From contig NZ_KB907083.1 in assembly GCF_000381765.1 (NCBI RefSeq), forward strand, positions 57,853 to 121,852: 64,000 nt of DNA, given 5' to 3'. The first letter of the stretch is position 1; each line of letters opens with the position of its first letter. This document shows, piece by piece, positions 1 to 7,800 of the stretch. The position numbers and the translations under genes are program-made. This DNA is from [Zimmermannella] faecalis ATCC 13722. Its GTDB lineage: Bacteria; Actinomycetota; Actinomycetes; Actinomycetales; Microbacteriaceae. The notes below the pieces were generated by a model. It was given only the letters and a program-made list of their open reading frames with translations. It was not told the DNA's origin and searched no databases.

Positions 1-445
1 GCAGGTTGCGCTGCTGCGCATGCTCGGGCGGCTCGACGAAGCCTTCGAGCGCGCCCAGACGGCGGCGCGGCAGTCGCGCTTCACGGGCTCGCGTGAGGAC
101 TCGCTCGCGGCCCGCGTGCGCCGCGCGCAGGTGACGCAGTACCAGGGCAAGCTCGAGGCAGCGCTCGGCGAGCTCACGAACTGCGTTGAGGAGGCCGTCG
201 CCCACGACTGGGCCGAGCTCGCGGGGTTCGCGCTGCAGCACCGCGGCAAGGTGCTGTTCGAGCTCGAGCGGTACGACGAGGCGCTCGCCGACTTCGAGCG
301 GGCGCTGAAGTTCCGCGAGTCCGACGGAATCCCCGCCGATCAGACGAACTCGACGAAGTTCGCGATTCGCGTTGTGCGCGCGAAGCTCGAGGGCGCGGGA
401 ACGCCCGACGAGTTCGACGAGCCGGTCACCTCGATCAACGCGTAG
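1..445 (+). CDS. TPR-containing protein, C-terminal part
   Basis: Only the 3' end of this gene lies in the window. The frame is open from base 2, so the ATG at 20 is probably internal. The roughly 147 visible residues are strongly helical. The segment LFELERYDEALADFERAL has the residue spacing of a tetratricopeptide (TPR) helix pair, and a weaker helix pair precedes it. TPR units usually mediate protein-protein contacts. No catalytic motif is visible in this part, so no function beyond a likely scaffold or regulator is assigned. The missing N-terminus could carry a DNA-binding or enzymatic domain. Confidence 0.6.
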   Translation, partial: QVALLRMLGRLDEAFERAQTAARQSRFTGSREDSLAARVRRAQVTQYQGKLEAALGELTNCVEEAVAHDWAELAGFALQHRGKVLFELERYDEALADFERALKFRESDGIPADQTNSTKFAIRVVRAKLEGAGTPDEFDEPVTSINA

Positions 446-566
446 GCGCAGCTGCTCGCGGTGCGCGGGCCGGATGTCGGAGGGTCGCGCGAGACTCGGT
501 CGTGCCGCGCAAAATCATCGGTGTTCGCGCGCCCCGTGCCGGGGCCGCGGGCAGAGAGGACACATC

Positions 567-1040
567 ATGGCTGAGCTCGACTGGGTACGCGCGCACGCGA
601 CCCGCCTCATCGCGACCCACCTGCCCGAGGGCTGGTCGTTCCGTTTCGACAACGCGAAGACCCGCGCGGGCCTGTGCAATTTCACGGCGAAGCGCATCTC
701 GGTGTCGAAGTATCTCGCGGCCCGGTATTCGACCGACGAGGTGGAGCAGACGCTGCTGCACGAGATCGCGCACGCCCTCGCGGGGCCGCAGGCGGGCCAC
801 GGCGACGTGTGGCTCGTGCTCGCGCGCAGCATCGGGTACCGCGGCTCGCGCACCCACCACGGCGAGATCGCGCAGGAGTTCGCGCGCTGGTCGGGGGTCT
901 GCCCAAACGGGCACCCGACGGTGCGGTTCCGCCGCCCGAAGCGCGACATGTCGTGCGGGCGCTGCTCGCGGCGGTTCGATCGCCGGTACCTCATCGCGTG
1001 GCGCGAGCGCTCGCCAGAAGAAATGGCCGCGAGCGCGTAG
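567..1040 (+). CDS. SprT-like zinc metalloprotein
   Basis: The protein has 157 residues and contains HEIAHALAGPQAGH, a HExxH zinc motif followed by a further His, as in SprT/Spartan-type proteins. A C-terminal zinc-ribbon-like part has cysteines at CPNGH and CGRC. The family is related to proteases that cut DNA-protein crosslinks in eukaryotes, but bacterial members are mostly uncharacterised. The ATG at 567 is chosen because an AGAGAGGA ribosome site lies at 553-560, and homology to the family begins just after it. The 121-base gap upstream shows no clear promoter. The next gene follows in the same direction but appears to have its own start signal. Confidence 0.85.
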   Translation: MAELDWVRAHATRLIATHLPEGWSFRFDNAKTRAGLCNFTAKRISVSKYLAARYSTDEVEQTLLHEIAHALAGPQAGHGDVWLVLARSIGYRGSRTHHGEIAQEFARWSGVCPNGHPTVRFRRPKRDMSCGRCSRRFDRRYLIAWRERSPEEMAASA

Positions 1041-1077
1041 CCGCCGCGCGGGGGCCGAGCTCAGGAGGCTGAGGGTG

Positions 1078-1083
1078 CAGAAT
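1078..1083 (+). promoter_or_regulatory. putative -10 element, leaderless start of threonine aldolase
   Basis: CAGAAT lies exactly 7 bases before the GTG at 1091. A Shine-Dalgarno-like AGGAGG (1063-1068) is too far away (about 22 bases) to serve this start. The spacing matches the other proposed leaderless starts in the window, although the first base deviates from TANNNT. Confidence 0.35.
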
Positions 1084-1090
1084 TGTCGCT

Positions 1091-2131
1091 GTGATTTCCC
1101 AGCTCCATGACGCGACGGCGTTCCACTTCGGTTCCGACAACTACGCGGGCGTGCACCCCGAGGTGCTCGAGGCCCTCGCGACCGCGAACGGCGGGCACGT
1201 GCTCGCCTACGGTGACGACCCGTACACGGAGCGGTTCCGTGAGGTCGTGCGCGAGCAGTTCGGGGAGCGCGCCGAAGCGTATCCGGTGTTCAACGGCACC
1301 GGCGCGAACGTCGTCGCGCTGCAGGCGATGCTGCCGCGCTGGGGCACCGTTCAGTGCACCTCGGCGGCGCACATCAACACCGACGAGCAGGGTGCGCCCG
1401 AACGCATCGGCGGCATCAAGCTGCTCCCGGTCGCCTCGGCGAGCGGCAAGCTCACGCCCGAGCTGCTCATCGCGCCCGACCCCGACGACGTGCACCGCGC
1501 ATCCCCGCAGGTCGTGTCGGCGAGCAACTCGACCGAGCTCGGCACCGTCTACTCCCCCGAGGAGTTCTCGCGGCTCGCCGACGCGGCCCATGCGGCGGGC
1601 ATGTTCGTGCACCTTGATGGGTCGCGTATCGCGAACGCGGCGGCGGCGCAGGGCGGCTCGCTCGCCGAGCTCGCCGCGGGCGCCGACGTAATCTCGCTCG
1701 GAGCGACGAAGAACGGGGCGCTCGCGGCCGAGGCGGTCATCGTCGTGAACCCCGACGCGGTGCGCGGTACCGACTACCTGCGCAAGATCACGACGCAGCT
1801 CGCGTCGAAGCAGCGCTTCGTGTCCGCGCAGCTGCTCGCGCTCTACGAGGGCGACCTGTGGCGCCGCAACGCGGAACACGCGAACGCGAAGGCCCGCGAG
1901 CTCGGGGCCCGGCTCGCCGAGCTGCCGGGGGTCGAGGTGCCGCTCGAGGTCGAGGCGAACGCGGTGTTCCCCGTGCTGCCCGAGGGCGTCGCCGACCGCG
2001 CCCGCGAGCGCAGCGGCCTGCGGTTCTACGACTGGCCGCCGATGCCCGGCGCGGTGCGGCTCATGGCGTCGTGGGACACCCCCGACGAGTCGGTCGACGC
2101 GCTCGTCGACGCGATCCGCGCCGCGCTGTGA
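1091..2131 (+). CDS. ltaE: low-specificity threonine aldolase family protein
   Basis: This 346-residue PLP enzyme belongs to the beta-eliminating lyase/threonine aldolase family, which cleaves L-threonine or allo-threonine to glycine and acetaldehyde. The N-terminal FGSDNYAGVHPEV is typical of the family. HLDGSRIANA and SLGATKNGALAAE hold the PLP-binding aspartate region and the probable Schiff-base lysine (in ATKNG). The length is normal for the family. The start is the GTG at 1091, because no good alternative lies upstream. A related beta-hydroxy amino acid could be the real substrate. Confidence 0.85.
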   Translation: MISQLHDATAFHFGSDNYAGVHPEVLEALATANGGHVLAYGDDPYTERFREVVREQFGERAEAYPVFNGTGANVVALQAMLPRWGTVQCTSAAHINTDEQGAPERIGGIKLLPVASASGKLTPELLIAPDPDDVHRASPQVVSASNSTELGTVYSPEEFSRLADAAHAAGMFVHLDGSRIANAAAAQGGSLAELAAGADVISLGATKNGALAAEAVIVVNPDAVRGTDYLRKITTQLASKQRFVSAQLLALYEGDLWRRNAEHANAKARELGARLAELPGVEVPLEVEANAVFPVLPEGVADRARERSGLRFYDWPPMPGAVRLMASWDTPDESVDALVDAIRAAL

Positions 2132-2164
2132 CTCCGCGCCGGGTGCATCCCCGGCGCCGCCAGG

Positions 2165-2209
2165 TAGCATTCTGCGAGGCGCGGTCGCCCACCGGTGACG
2201 GCGCCTCGC
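2165..2209 (+). promoter_or_regulatory. putative promoter and leader hairpin before the cyclodeaminase gene
   Basis: TAGCAT at 2165-2170 resembles a -10 box. It is followed by a perfect 9-bp inverted repeat, GCGAGGCGC at 2174-2182 and GCGCCTCGC at 2201-2209. Transcription from this box would put the hairpin at the very 5' end of a leader of about 80 bases. No T-run follows the hairpin, so it is not a typical terminator. Confidence 0.35.
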
Positions 2210-2255
2210 CGACACCGCAGCCTGCGATCACCTCGCTGAAGGAGCACCCGCGCAC

Positions 2256-3209
2256 GTGGACATTCCGCACATCACCAACCAGCACATCCGCAAGCACATT
2301 CGTCTGAGCGACGTCGTTGGCGCGCTCGAGACGGCGCTGCAGACCGAGGTCGACCCCTCGCAGGACTTCCCGCGCAGCTTCTATCAACTCGACGACGAGC
2401 GGCGGATGCTCTTCATGGCCTCGCAGACGCACGGCTGGGTCGGCGCGAAGATCATGTCGGTGAACGACCGCAACCCGGCGCGCAACGTCGACCGCGCGCA
2501 GGGGCTCTACGTGCTCATGGACGCCGAGACGACGACGCCCCGGGCGATCATCGACGGCGACGACCTCACCGACCTCCGCACGGCGGCAATGACGAGCCTC
2601 GTCACGTCGCGCTTCGTGAACCGCGACTCGCGCAACGTGGTCATGTACGGCTACGGCGCGCAGGCCCGCAAGCACGCCGAGGTGCTGCGGCAGCTGCATC
2701 CGCAGCTCAAGCAACTCGTCATCGCGGGCCGCAACGCGAGCAAGGTCGAGATGTTCGCCGCAACCGCGGCCGAGCTCGGCTGGAACGCGCGAATCGGCCA
2801 GGCGATGCCGCCGACGACGGCGATTCCGCAGGCCGACCTCATCATTACCGCGACCGGGTCGGGCGAGCCGCTGTTTGACGGCTCGCTCGTGCGCCCCGGT
2901 GCCCTCGTCATCGCGCTCGGTTCGCACACCGACACCCGCAGCGAGCTCGACACGGCGCTCATCGCCCGCTCGAACGTCATCGTCGAAGACATCGACACGG
3001 CGATCAACGAGTCGGGCGAGATCGCGATCGCGCTCGCCGAGGGCGCGATCACCCGCGACGACCTCATTCCCGTGCGCGATGTCGTGCGCGGCGACGTGCG
3101 CATCGACCGCAGCCGCCCCACCGTGTACAAGACGGTCGGGATGCCGTGGCAGGACCTCGCGGTCGCGAGCGAGATCTTCCAGCGCCTGCCGAGCACCGCG
3201 CTGCGCTAG
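2256..3209 (+). CDS. ornithine cyclodeaminase / mu-crystallin family protein
   Basis: This 317-residue NAD(P)-dependent protein is of the ornithine cyclodeaminase/alanine dehydrogenase/mu-crystallin family. GYGAQARKHAEVL forms the dinucleotide-binding loop, and ITATGSGEPLFDG and the C-terminal KTVGMPWQDLAVA are conserved family segments. Members convert ornithine to proline, reduce ketimines or form opine-like products, and the sequence does not decide which. The start is a GTG at 2256 with GAAGGAG about 11 bases upstream. It lies downstream of the threonine aldolase gene, but the 124-base gap with its own putative promoter suggests separate control. Confidence 0.85.
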   Translation: MDIPHITNQHIRKHIRLSDVVGALETALQTEVDPSQDFPRSFYQLDDERRMLFMASQTHGWVGAKIMSVNDRNPARNVDRAQGLYVLMDAETTTPRAIIDGDDLTDLRTAAMTSLVTSRFVNRDSRNVVMYGYGAQARKHAEVLRQLHPQLKQLVIAGRNASKVEMFAATAAELGWNARIGQAMPPTTAIPQADLIITATGSGEPLFDGSLVRPGALVIALGSHTDTRSELDTALIARSNVIVEDIDTAINESGEIAIALAEGAITRDDLIPVRDVVRGDVRIDRSRPTVYKTVGMPWQDLAVASEIFQRLPSTALR

Positions 3210-3216
3210 GCCGACC

Positions 3217-3759
3217 GTGGCGATCCGCTACTGGCTGCTCGTGCATCCCCTCGACCGGGCCCGCGAGCTCGTCGAAAGCGGCACCGCGCGCGTCGCCTGG
3301 GGCGGGGCCGAGCCGATCGCCGACTTCCGCGAAGCCGACGGCGTCGTGATTTATGCACCCCGCGAGCACAATCCCGACGGCGAACCGCTGCGCGCCGCGG
3401 TCGCCGCGGGCCGCGTGACCGCCGACGGCTACCAGCTGGGCGGCCACGGCGCGCCGCGATGGGTCGCGCCGGTCGACTGGCTGCGGGGCGCACGTATCGC
3501 GCCGATACGGCCGCTGCGCGACATGTTGGAGCTCACGCGCGACTCGAAGTTCTGGGGCGAGCGCCTGCGCCCGGGCTGGCTCGAACTCACGCACCGCGAC
3601 TTCATCATCTTTGAGGATGCGGTGCGGCCCGCGGCGCCCGAGCCGAGCGGCTTTGCGCTCGACGCGCTGCGCGAGGCAGCCTCGCCACCGCCGTCGCCCG
3701 CCCCGGGCGCGGATGCGCGGGAGCGGGCCGAGCGCGCGTGGCGCGAGTGGGGCGGTTAG
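3217..3759 (+). CDS. EVE/PUA-like domain protein
   Basis: This 180-residue protein begins with IRYWLLVHPLDRARELVE. It then has WGGAEPIADFREADGVVIYAP, a pattern typical of EVE-domain (PUA-like) proteins, which bind modified bases or nucleic acid. The C-terminal region (about residues 145-180) is rich in Ala, Pro and Arg and probably disordered. The GTG at 3217 lies 7 bases after the stop of the cyclodeaminase gene, so the two are probably co-transcribed, and upstream in-frame sequence belongs to that gene. The EVE assignment is by pattern, and the biological role is unknown. Confidence 0.6.
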   Translation: MAIRYWLLVHPLDRARELVESGTARVAWGGAEPIADFREADGVVIYAPREHNPDGEPLRAAVAAGRVTADGYQLGGHGAPRWVAPVDWLRGARIAPIRPLRDMLELTRDSKFWGERLRPGWLELTHRDFIIFEDAVRPAAPEPSGFALDALREAASPPPSPAPGADARERAERAWREWGG

Positions 3760-3770
3760 GCCCGCTCCCG

Positions 3771-4127
3771 CTAGTTGACGCGGACCGTCGAGGACGAGTT
3801 CTCGAATTCGTTCCAGAACGAGAGCGCGATGGTGCCGCCGACGGCCCAGATGACGACGAAGGCGATGATCGACAGGGCGACGCCGATGAGCATCCAGATG
3901 AGGGTCGCGCGCGCGAAGTTGCGCTTCGCGACGGAGCGGCCGTCGCCCACCGCGAGCACGATGACGTAGATGAGCCCGACGAGCGGAATGCCGAGCAGGA
4001 AGATCGTAAGCACCCAGCTGCCAACCGAGTCGGCGCCGTCGTCGGGCCGCGCCGGCTGGTACGGCTGCTGCGCGTAGGGCTGGTAGCCCTGCTGGGGCTG
4101 CTGGTAGGGCTGCTGACCGTAGGTCAT
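3771..4127 (-). CDS. small Gln/Pro-rich membrane protein
   Basis: This 118-residue protein has an N-terminal cytoplasmic tract rich in Gln, Tyr and Pro (about residues 3-30), followed by two hydrophobic segments, WVLTIFLLGIPLVGLIYVIV and IWMLIGVALSIIAFVVIWAV. A short polar tail follows. This layout is common in small actinobacterial membrane proteins of DUF4870-like or Pro-rich type. The function is unknown. The ATG at 4127 is preferred over an upstream start because AGGAG lies about 12 bases before it. It converges with the EVE gene, with only 11 bases between stops. Confidence 0.7.
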   Translation of the reverse strand: MTYGQQPYQQPQQGYQPYAQQPYQPARPDDGADSVGSWVLTIFLLGIPLVGLIYVIVLAVGDGRSVAKRNFARATLIWMLIGVALSIIAFVVIWAVGGTIALSFWNEFENSSSTVRVN

Positions 4128-4223
4128 GGTGGTGGTGTGCTCCTGCGAGGTTGGGGGAGACAGACGTTGGGCTGTCGGCCGCGGGTGGGGTCCCTGCGGC
4201 ACAGGGATGGGATGCGGCCCGGG

Positions 4224-4241
4224 GCCGGGAAAGTTCCCGGC
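4224..4241 (-). terminator. possible terminator after the DUF4916 gene
   Basis: GCCGGGAA and TTCCCGGC (8-bp arms) form a compact hairpin 14 bases beyond the stop of the DUF4916 gene. No U-rich tract follows on the minus strand, so termination by this hairpin is only plausible. Confidence 0.35.
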
Positions 4242-4254
4242 TCGGCGGCCGAGG

Positions 4255-4791
4255 CTACCAGGCGCCGAGGTAGCCGATCGCCTGGCGGAGGATCGCGCCG
4301 CGCCCGCCCTCGAGTTCGTCGAGCAGGTCGGGGTCTTTCGCCTCGTCGGGGGTCACCCACGTGACCTCGAGCGCATCCTGTCGGGGAATGCAGTCGCCCG
4401 TGACCGGCACGATGTACTCGAGTGCGACGGCGTGCTGCCGCTCGTCGTAGAGGTCGGAGATGGGCAGCGGCGAGAACTCGGCGACCGTGAACGGCTGCAC
4501 CGTCACGGGCAGCTGCGGGAACGCCATCGTGCCGAGGTCTTTTTCGAGGTGACGCAGCAGGGCGCTGCGGATCGACTCCCCGTAGTGCACGCGGCCCGAC
4601 ACGAACGTGCGGGTGATGACGCCCTCGGGGTTCGCGCGCAGCAGCAGGCCGAGCGCCTCGACGCGGCCCGTGCCGTCGAGCACGACCGGGATCGCTTCGA
4701 CGTAGAGGATCGGGGTGCGGCGGCGGATCAGCTCGAGATCGTCCTCGCTGAGCCAGCCGGAGGATTCGGGATCGGGGGTGCTGACGTCCAT
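4255..4791 (-). CDS. DUF4916 / NUDIX-like hydrolase family protein
   Basis: This protein of about 178 residues matches the actinobacterial DUF4916 family, often labelled NUDIX hydrolase. It has TPILYVEAIPVVLDGTGRVE near the start, a central RVHYGESIRSALLRHLEKDL in the place of a NUDIX helix, and VTWVTPDEA near the end. The classical NUDIX box (GX5EX7REUXEEXGU) is not intact, so catalysis is uncertain. The start at 4791 is favoured over an ATG at 4809 because a -35/-10 pair (TTGCCA, CACAAT) ends 6 bases before it, which would give a leaderless transcript. It is divergent from lhr. Confidence 0.75.
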   Translation of the reverse strand: MDVSTPDPESSGWLSEDDLELIRRRTPILYVEAIPVVLDGTGRVEALGLLLRANPEGVITRTFVSGRVHYGESIRSALLRHLEKDLGTMAFPQLPVTVQPFTVAEFSPLPISDLYDERQHAVALEYIVPVTGDCIPRQDALEVTWVTPDEAKDPDLLDELEGGRGAILRQAIGYLGAW

Positions 4792-4797
4792 GTGCTC

Positions 4798-4825
4798 ATT
4801 GTGCCGCATTCGGGTGCCCTGGCAA
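4798..4825 (-). promoter_or_regulatory. putative sigma-70-type promoter of the DUF4916 gene
   Basis: On the minus strand, TTGCCA (4825-4820) and CACAAT (4803-4798) are 16 bases apart. The -10 hexamer ends 6 bases before the ATG at 4791. This supports a leaderless start and argues against the ATG at 4809, which would lie inside the promoter. Confidence 0.5.
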
Positions 4826-4871
4826 CGGGGTGCTCGGCGGCCGTGTCGTTGGGTGGTGGTTGGATCGAACC

Positions 4872-7800
4872 GTGACGAAAAAGGATGCGCTGGCCGGGTT
4901 CGGCGAGGCGACCGCGGCCTGGTTCCGCGGCGCGTTCGCCGAGCCGACGCGCGCGCAGGCCGAGGCGTGGGCGGCGATTCGTGGCGGGCAGCACACGCTC
5001 GTCGTGGCGCCGACGGGATCGGGCAAGACGCTCGCGGCGTTCCTCTCGGCGATCGATCAGCTCATCCACGAGCGCGCCGCGAGCGCGCGCGACCCGCAGG
5101 CGAAGCGGGGCACGCGCATCCTCTACATCTCGCCGCTCAAGGCGCTCGGGGTCGATGTTGAGCGCAACCTCGCGGCCCCGCTCGTTGGTATTCGGCAGAC
5201 CGCGGTGCGGCTCGGCCTCGACGTGCCCGAGATCACGGTGGGGGTCAGGTCGGGCGACACGAGCCCCGCCGAGCGCCGCCGCCAGGTGTCGAAGCCGCCC
5301 GACATTCTCATTACGACGCCCGAGTCGCTCTACCTCATGCTCACCTCGAGCGCGCGAACGGCGCTGCGCGGCGTGCGCACGGTGATCGTCGACGAGGTGC
5401 ACGCGGTCGCGGCGACGAAGCGCGGCTCGCACCTCGCGGTGTCACTCGAGCGGCTCGACGCGCAACTCGCGCAGCCCGCGCAACGCATCGGGCTGTCGGC
5501 GACCGTGCGCCCGCTCGAGACGGTCGCGCGGTTCCTCGGCGGCCAGGCGCCCGTGACGCTCGTCGCGCCGCCTAACGAGAAGGCGTTCGACCTGCGCGTG
5601 GTCGTGCCGGTGCCCGACCTCAGCGACATTCCGGTCGGTGGGCCCGGCGACGGGCCGACTGGGCCCGATGCATCTGGGCCCGATGCGTCGCCGCCCGACG
5701 ACTCACTGTTCGGCGACGCGACGCGGGCGATCGGCGACCCCGACCCGCGGCGCACCGGCACGATCTGGCCGCACATCGAGTCGGCGATCGTCGATCGCGT
5801 GCTCGAGCACCGCTCGACGATCGTGTTCGTGAACTCGCGCGGGCTCGCCGAGCGGCTCACGGCGCGGCTCAACGAGGAGCACGAGCGGCGGCTCGCGCAG
5901 GCGTCCGGGGCCGAGGGGCGCGAGGGGCCTGCGACGCCGCCGCCCGCGCCCGGCACGCCCCCGAACCCGCGCACACTCGGCGCGCAGCTCGTCGCGGGGT
6001 CGGGCACGTTCGACGGCGCGGTCACCGACCTCGCGCGCGCCCACCACGGCTCGGTGTCGAAGGAGCAGCGGGCCGAGGTCGAAGACGCCCTGAAGTCGGG
6101 CGCGCTGCGCTGCGTCGTCGCGACGTCGAGCCTCGAGCTCGGCATCGACATGGGCGACGTCGATCTCGTGATTCAGGTCGAATCGCCGCCGAGCGTTGCG
6201 AGCGGCCTGCAGCGCGTCGGCCGCGCAGGGCACCAGGTCGGTGAGGTGTCACGCGCCGTGCTGTTCCCGAAGCATCGGGCCGACGTGCTGCACACGGCGG
6301 TCGCGACCTCGCGGATGCTCGACGGCACGATCGAGCGGCTCACGACGATCGAGCAGCCGCTCGACGTGCTCGCGCAGCACACCGTGTCGGCGGCGGCGCT
6401 CGACCGCTGGCAGGTCGCCGACTGGCTCGCGCTCGTCCGGCGCAGCGCCCCATTCGCCGGGCTCAGCGCGGCGCTGCTCGAATCGGTGCTCGATCTGCTC
6501 GCCGGCAAGTACCCCTCCGACGAGTTCGCGTCGCTGCGGCCGCGCATCGTGTGGGATCGCGACGCCGACTGGTTCGAGGGTCGGCCCGGCGCGGGCCGGC
6601 TCGCGGTCGTCTCCGGCGGCACGATTCCCGACCGCGGCATGTTCGGGGTGTTCATGCTCGACGGCACCGAGCCCGGCACGCCCGAGGCCCCCGACGCGAC
6701 GTCGGCGCCCGGGGCCCGGCGCGGCGGCAAGCGCGTCGGCGAGCTCGACGAAGAGATGGTCTACGAGTCGCGGGTCGGCGACGTCATCGCGCTCGGGGCG
6801 ACCTCGTGGCGCATCCGCGAGATCGGCCCCGACCGGGTGCTCGTCACGCCGGCATTCGGCGAGCCCGGGCGGCTGCCGTTCTGGAAGGGCGACGGCATCG
6901 GCCGGCCCGCGGAGCTCGGCGCCGCGATCGGCGCGACGGTGCGCGAGATCGCGGCAAACGGCGGGGAACTCCCCGGCCACCTCGCGCGAGTGGCCGACCC
7001 CTACGCCGCCGACAACCTCACGGCCTACGTGCGGGAACAGTTCGAGGTGACCGGCCACGTGCCCACCGACCGCCAGCTGCTCGTCGAGCGCGTGCGCGAC
7101 GAGCTCGGCGACTGGCGCATTGTGCTCCACTCCCCCTACGGTCGGCCCGTGCACGCCCCGTGGGCGCTCATGGTGACCGCGCGCGTGCGCGAGCGCTTCG
7201 GCATGGAGGCGAGCGCGATCGCCCTCGACGACGGCATCGTCGTGCGCATCCCCGACGTCGACGACGAGCCGCCGGGCGCCGACCTGTTCGCGTTCGAGCG
7301 CGACGAGGTCGAACCCACCATCACGCGCGAGGTCGGCGCATCCGCCCTGTTTGCCGCGCGATTCCGCGAGAACGCGGCCCGCGCGCTCCTGCTCCCCCGC
7401 CTGCATCCCGGCAAACGGGCGCCCCTGTGGCAGCAGCGGCTGCGGGCGGCCCAGCTGCTTGAGGTAGCGCGCAAGTACCCCGAGTTCCCGATGATTCTCG
7501 AGACGGTGCGCGAGGTACTCCACGACGTCTACGACCTCGACTCGCTCACCGAGCTGTTCGCGAAGCTCGCGGCGCGCGAGGTGCGGCTCGCGACGGTGAC
7601 GACCGAGCAGCCCTCCCCGTTCGCGCAGACGCTGCTGTTCGGCTACGTCGGCGAGTTCATGTACGAGGGCGACCAGCCCCTCGCCGAGCGACGTGCCGCA
7701 GCCCTCCAGCTCGACTCGAACCTGCTCGCCGACCTGCTCGGCGCATCCTCGCTGCGCGAGCTGCTCGACCTCGACGCGATCACCGACGTCGAGGCCGAGC

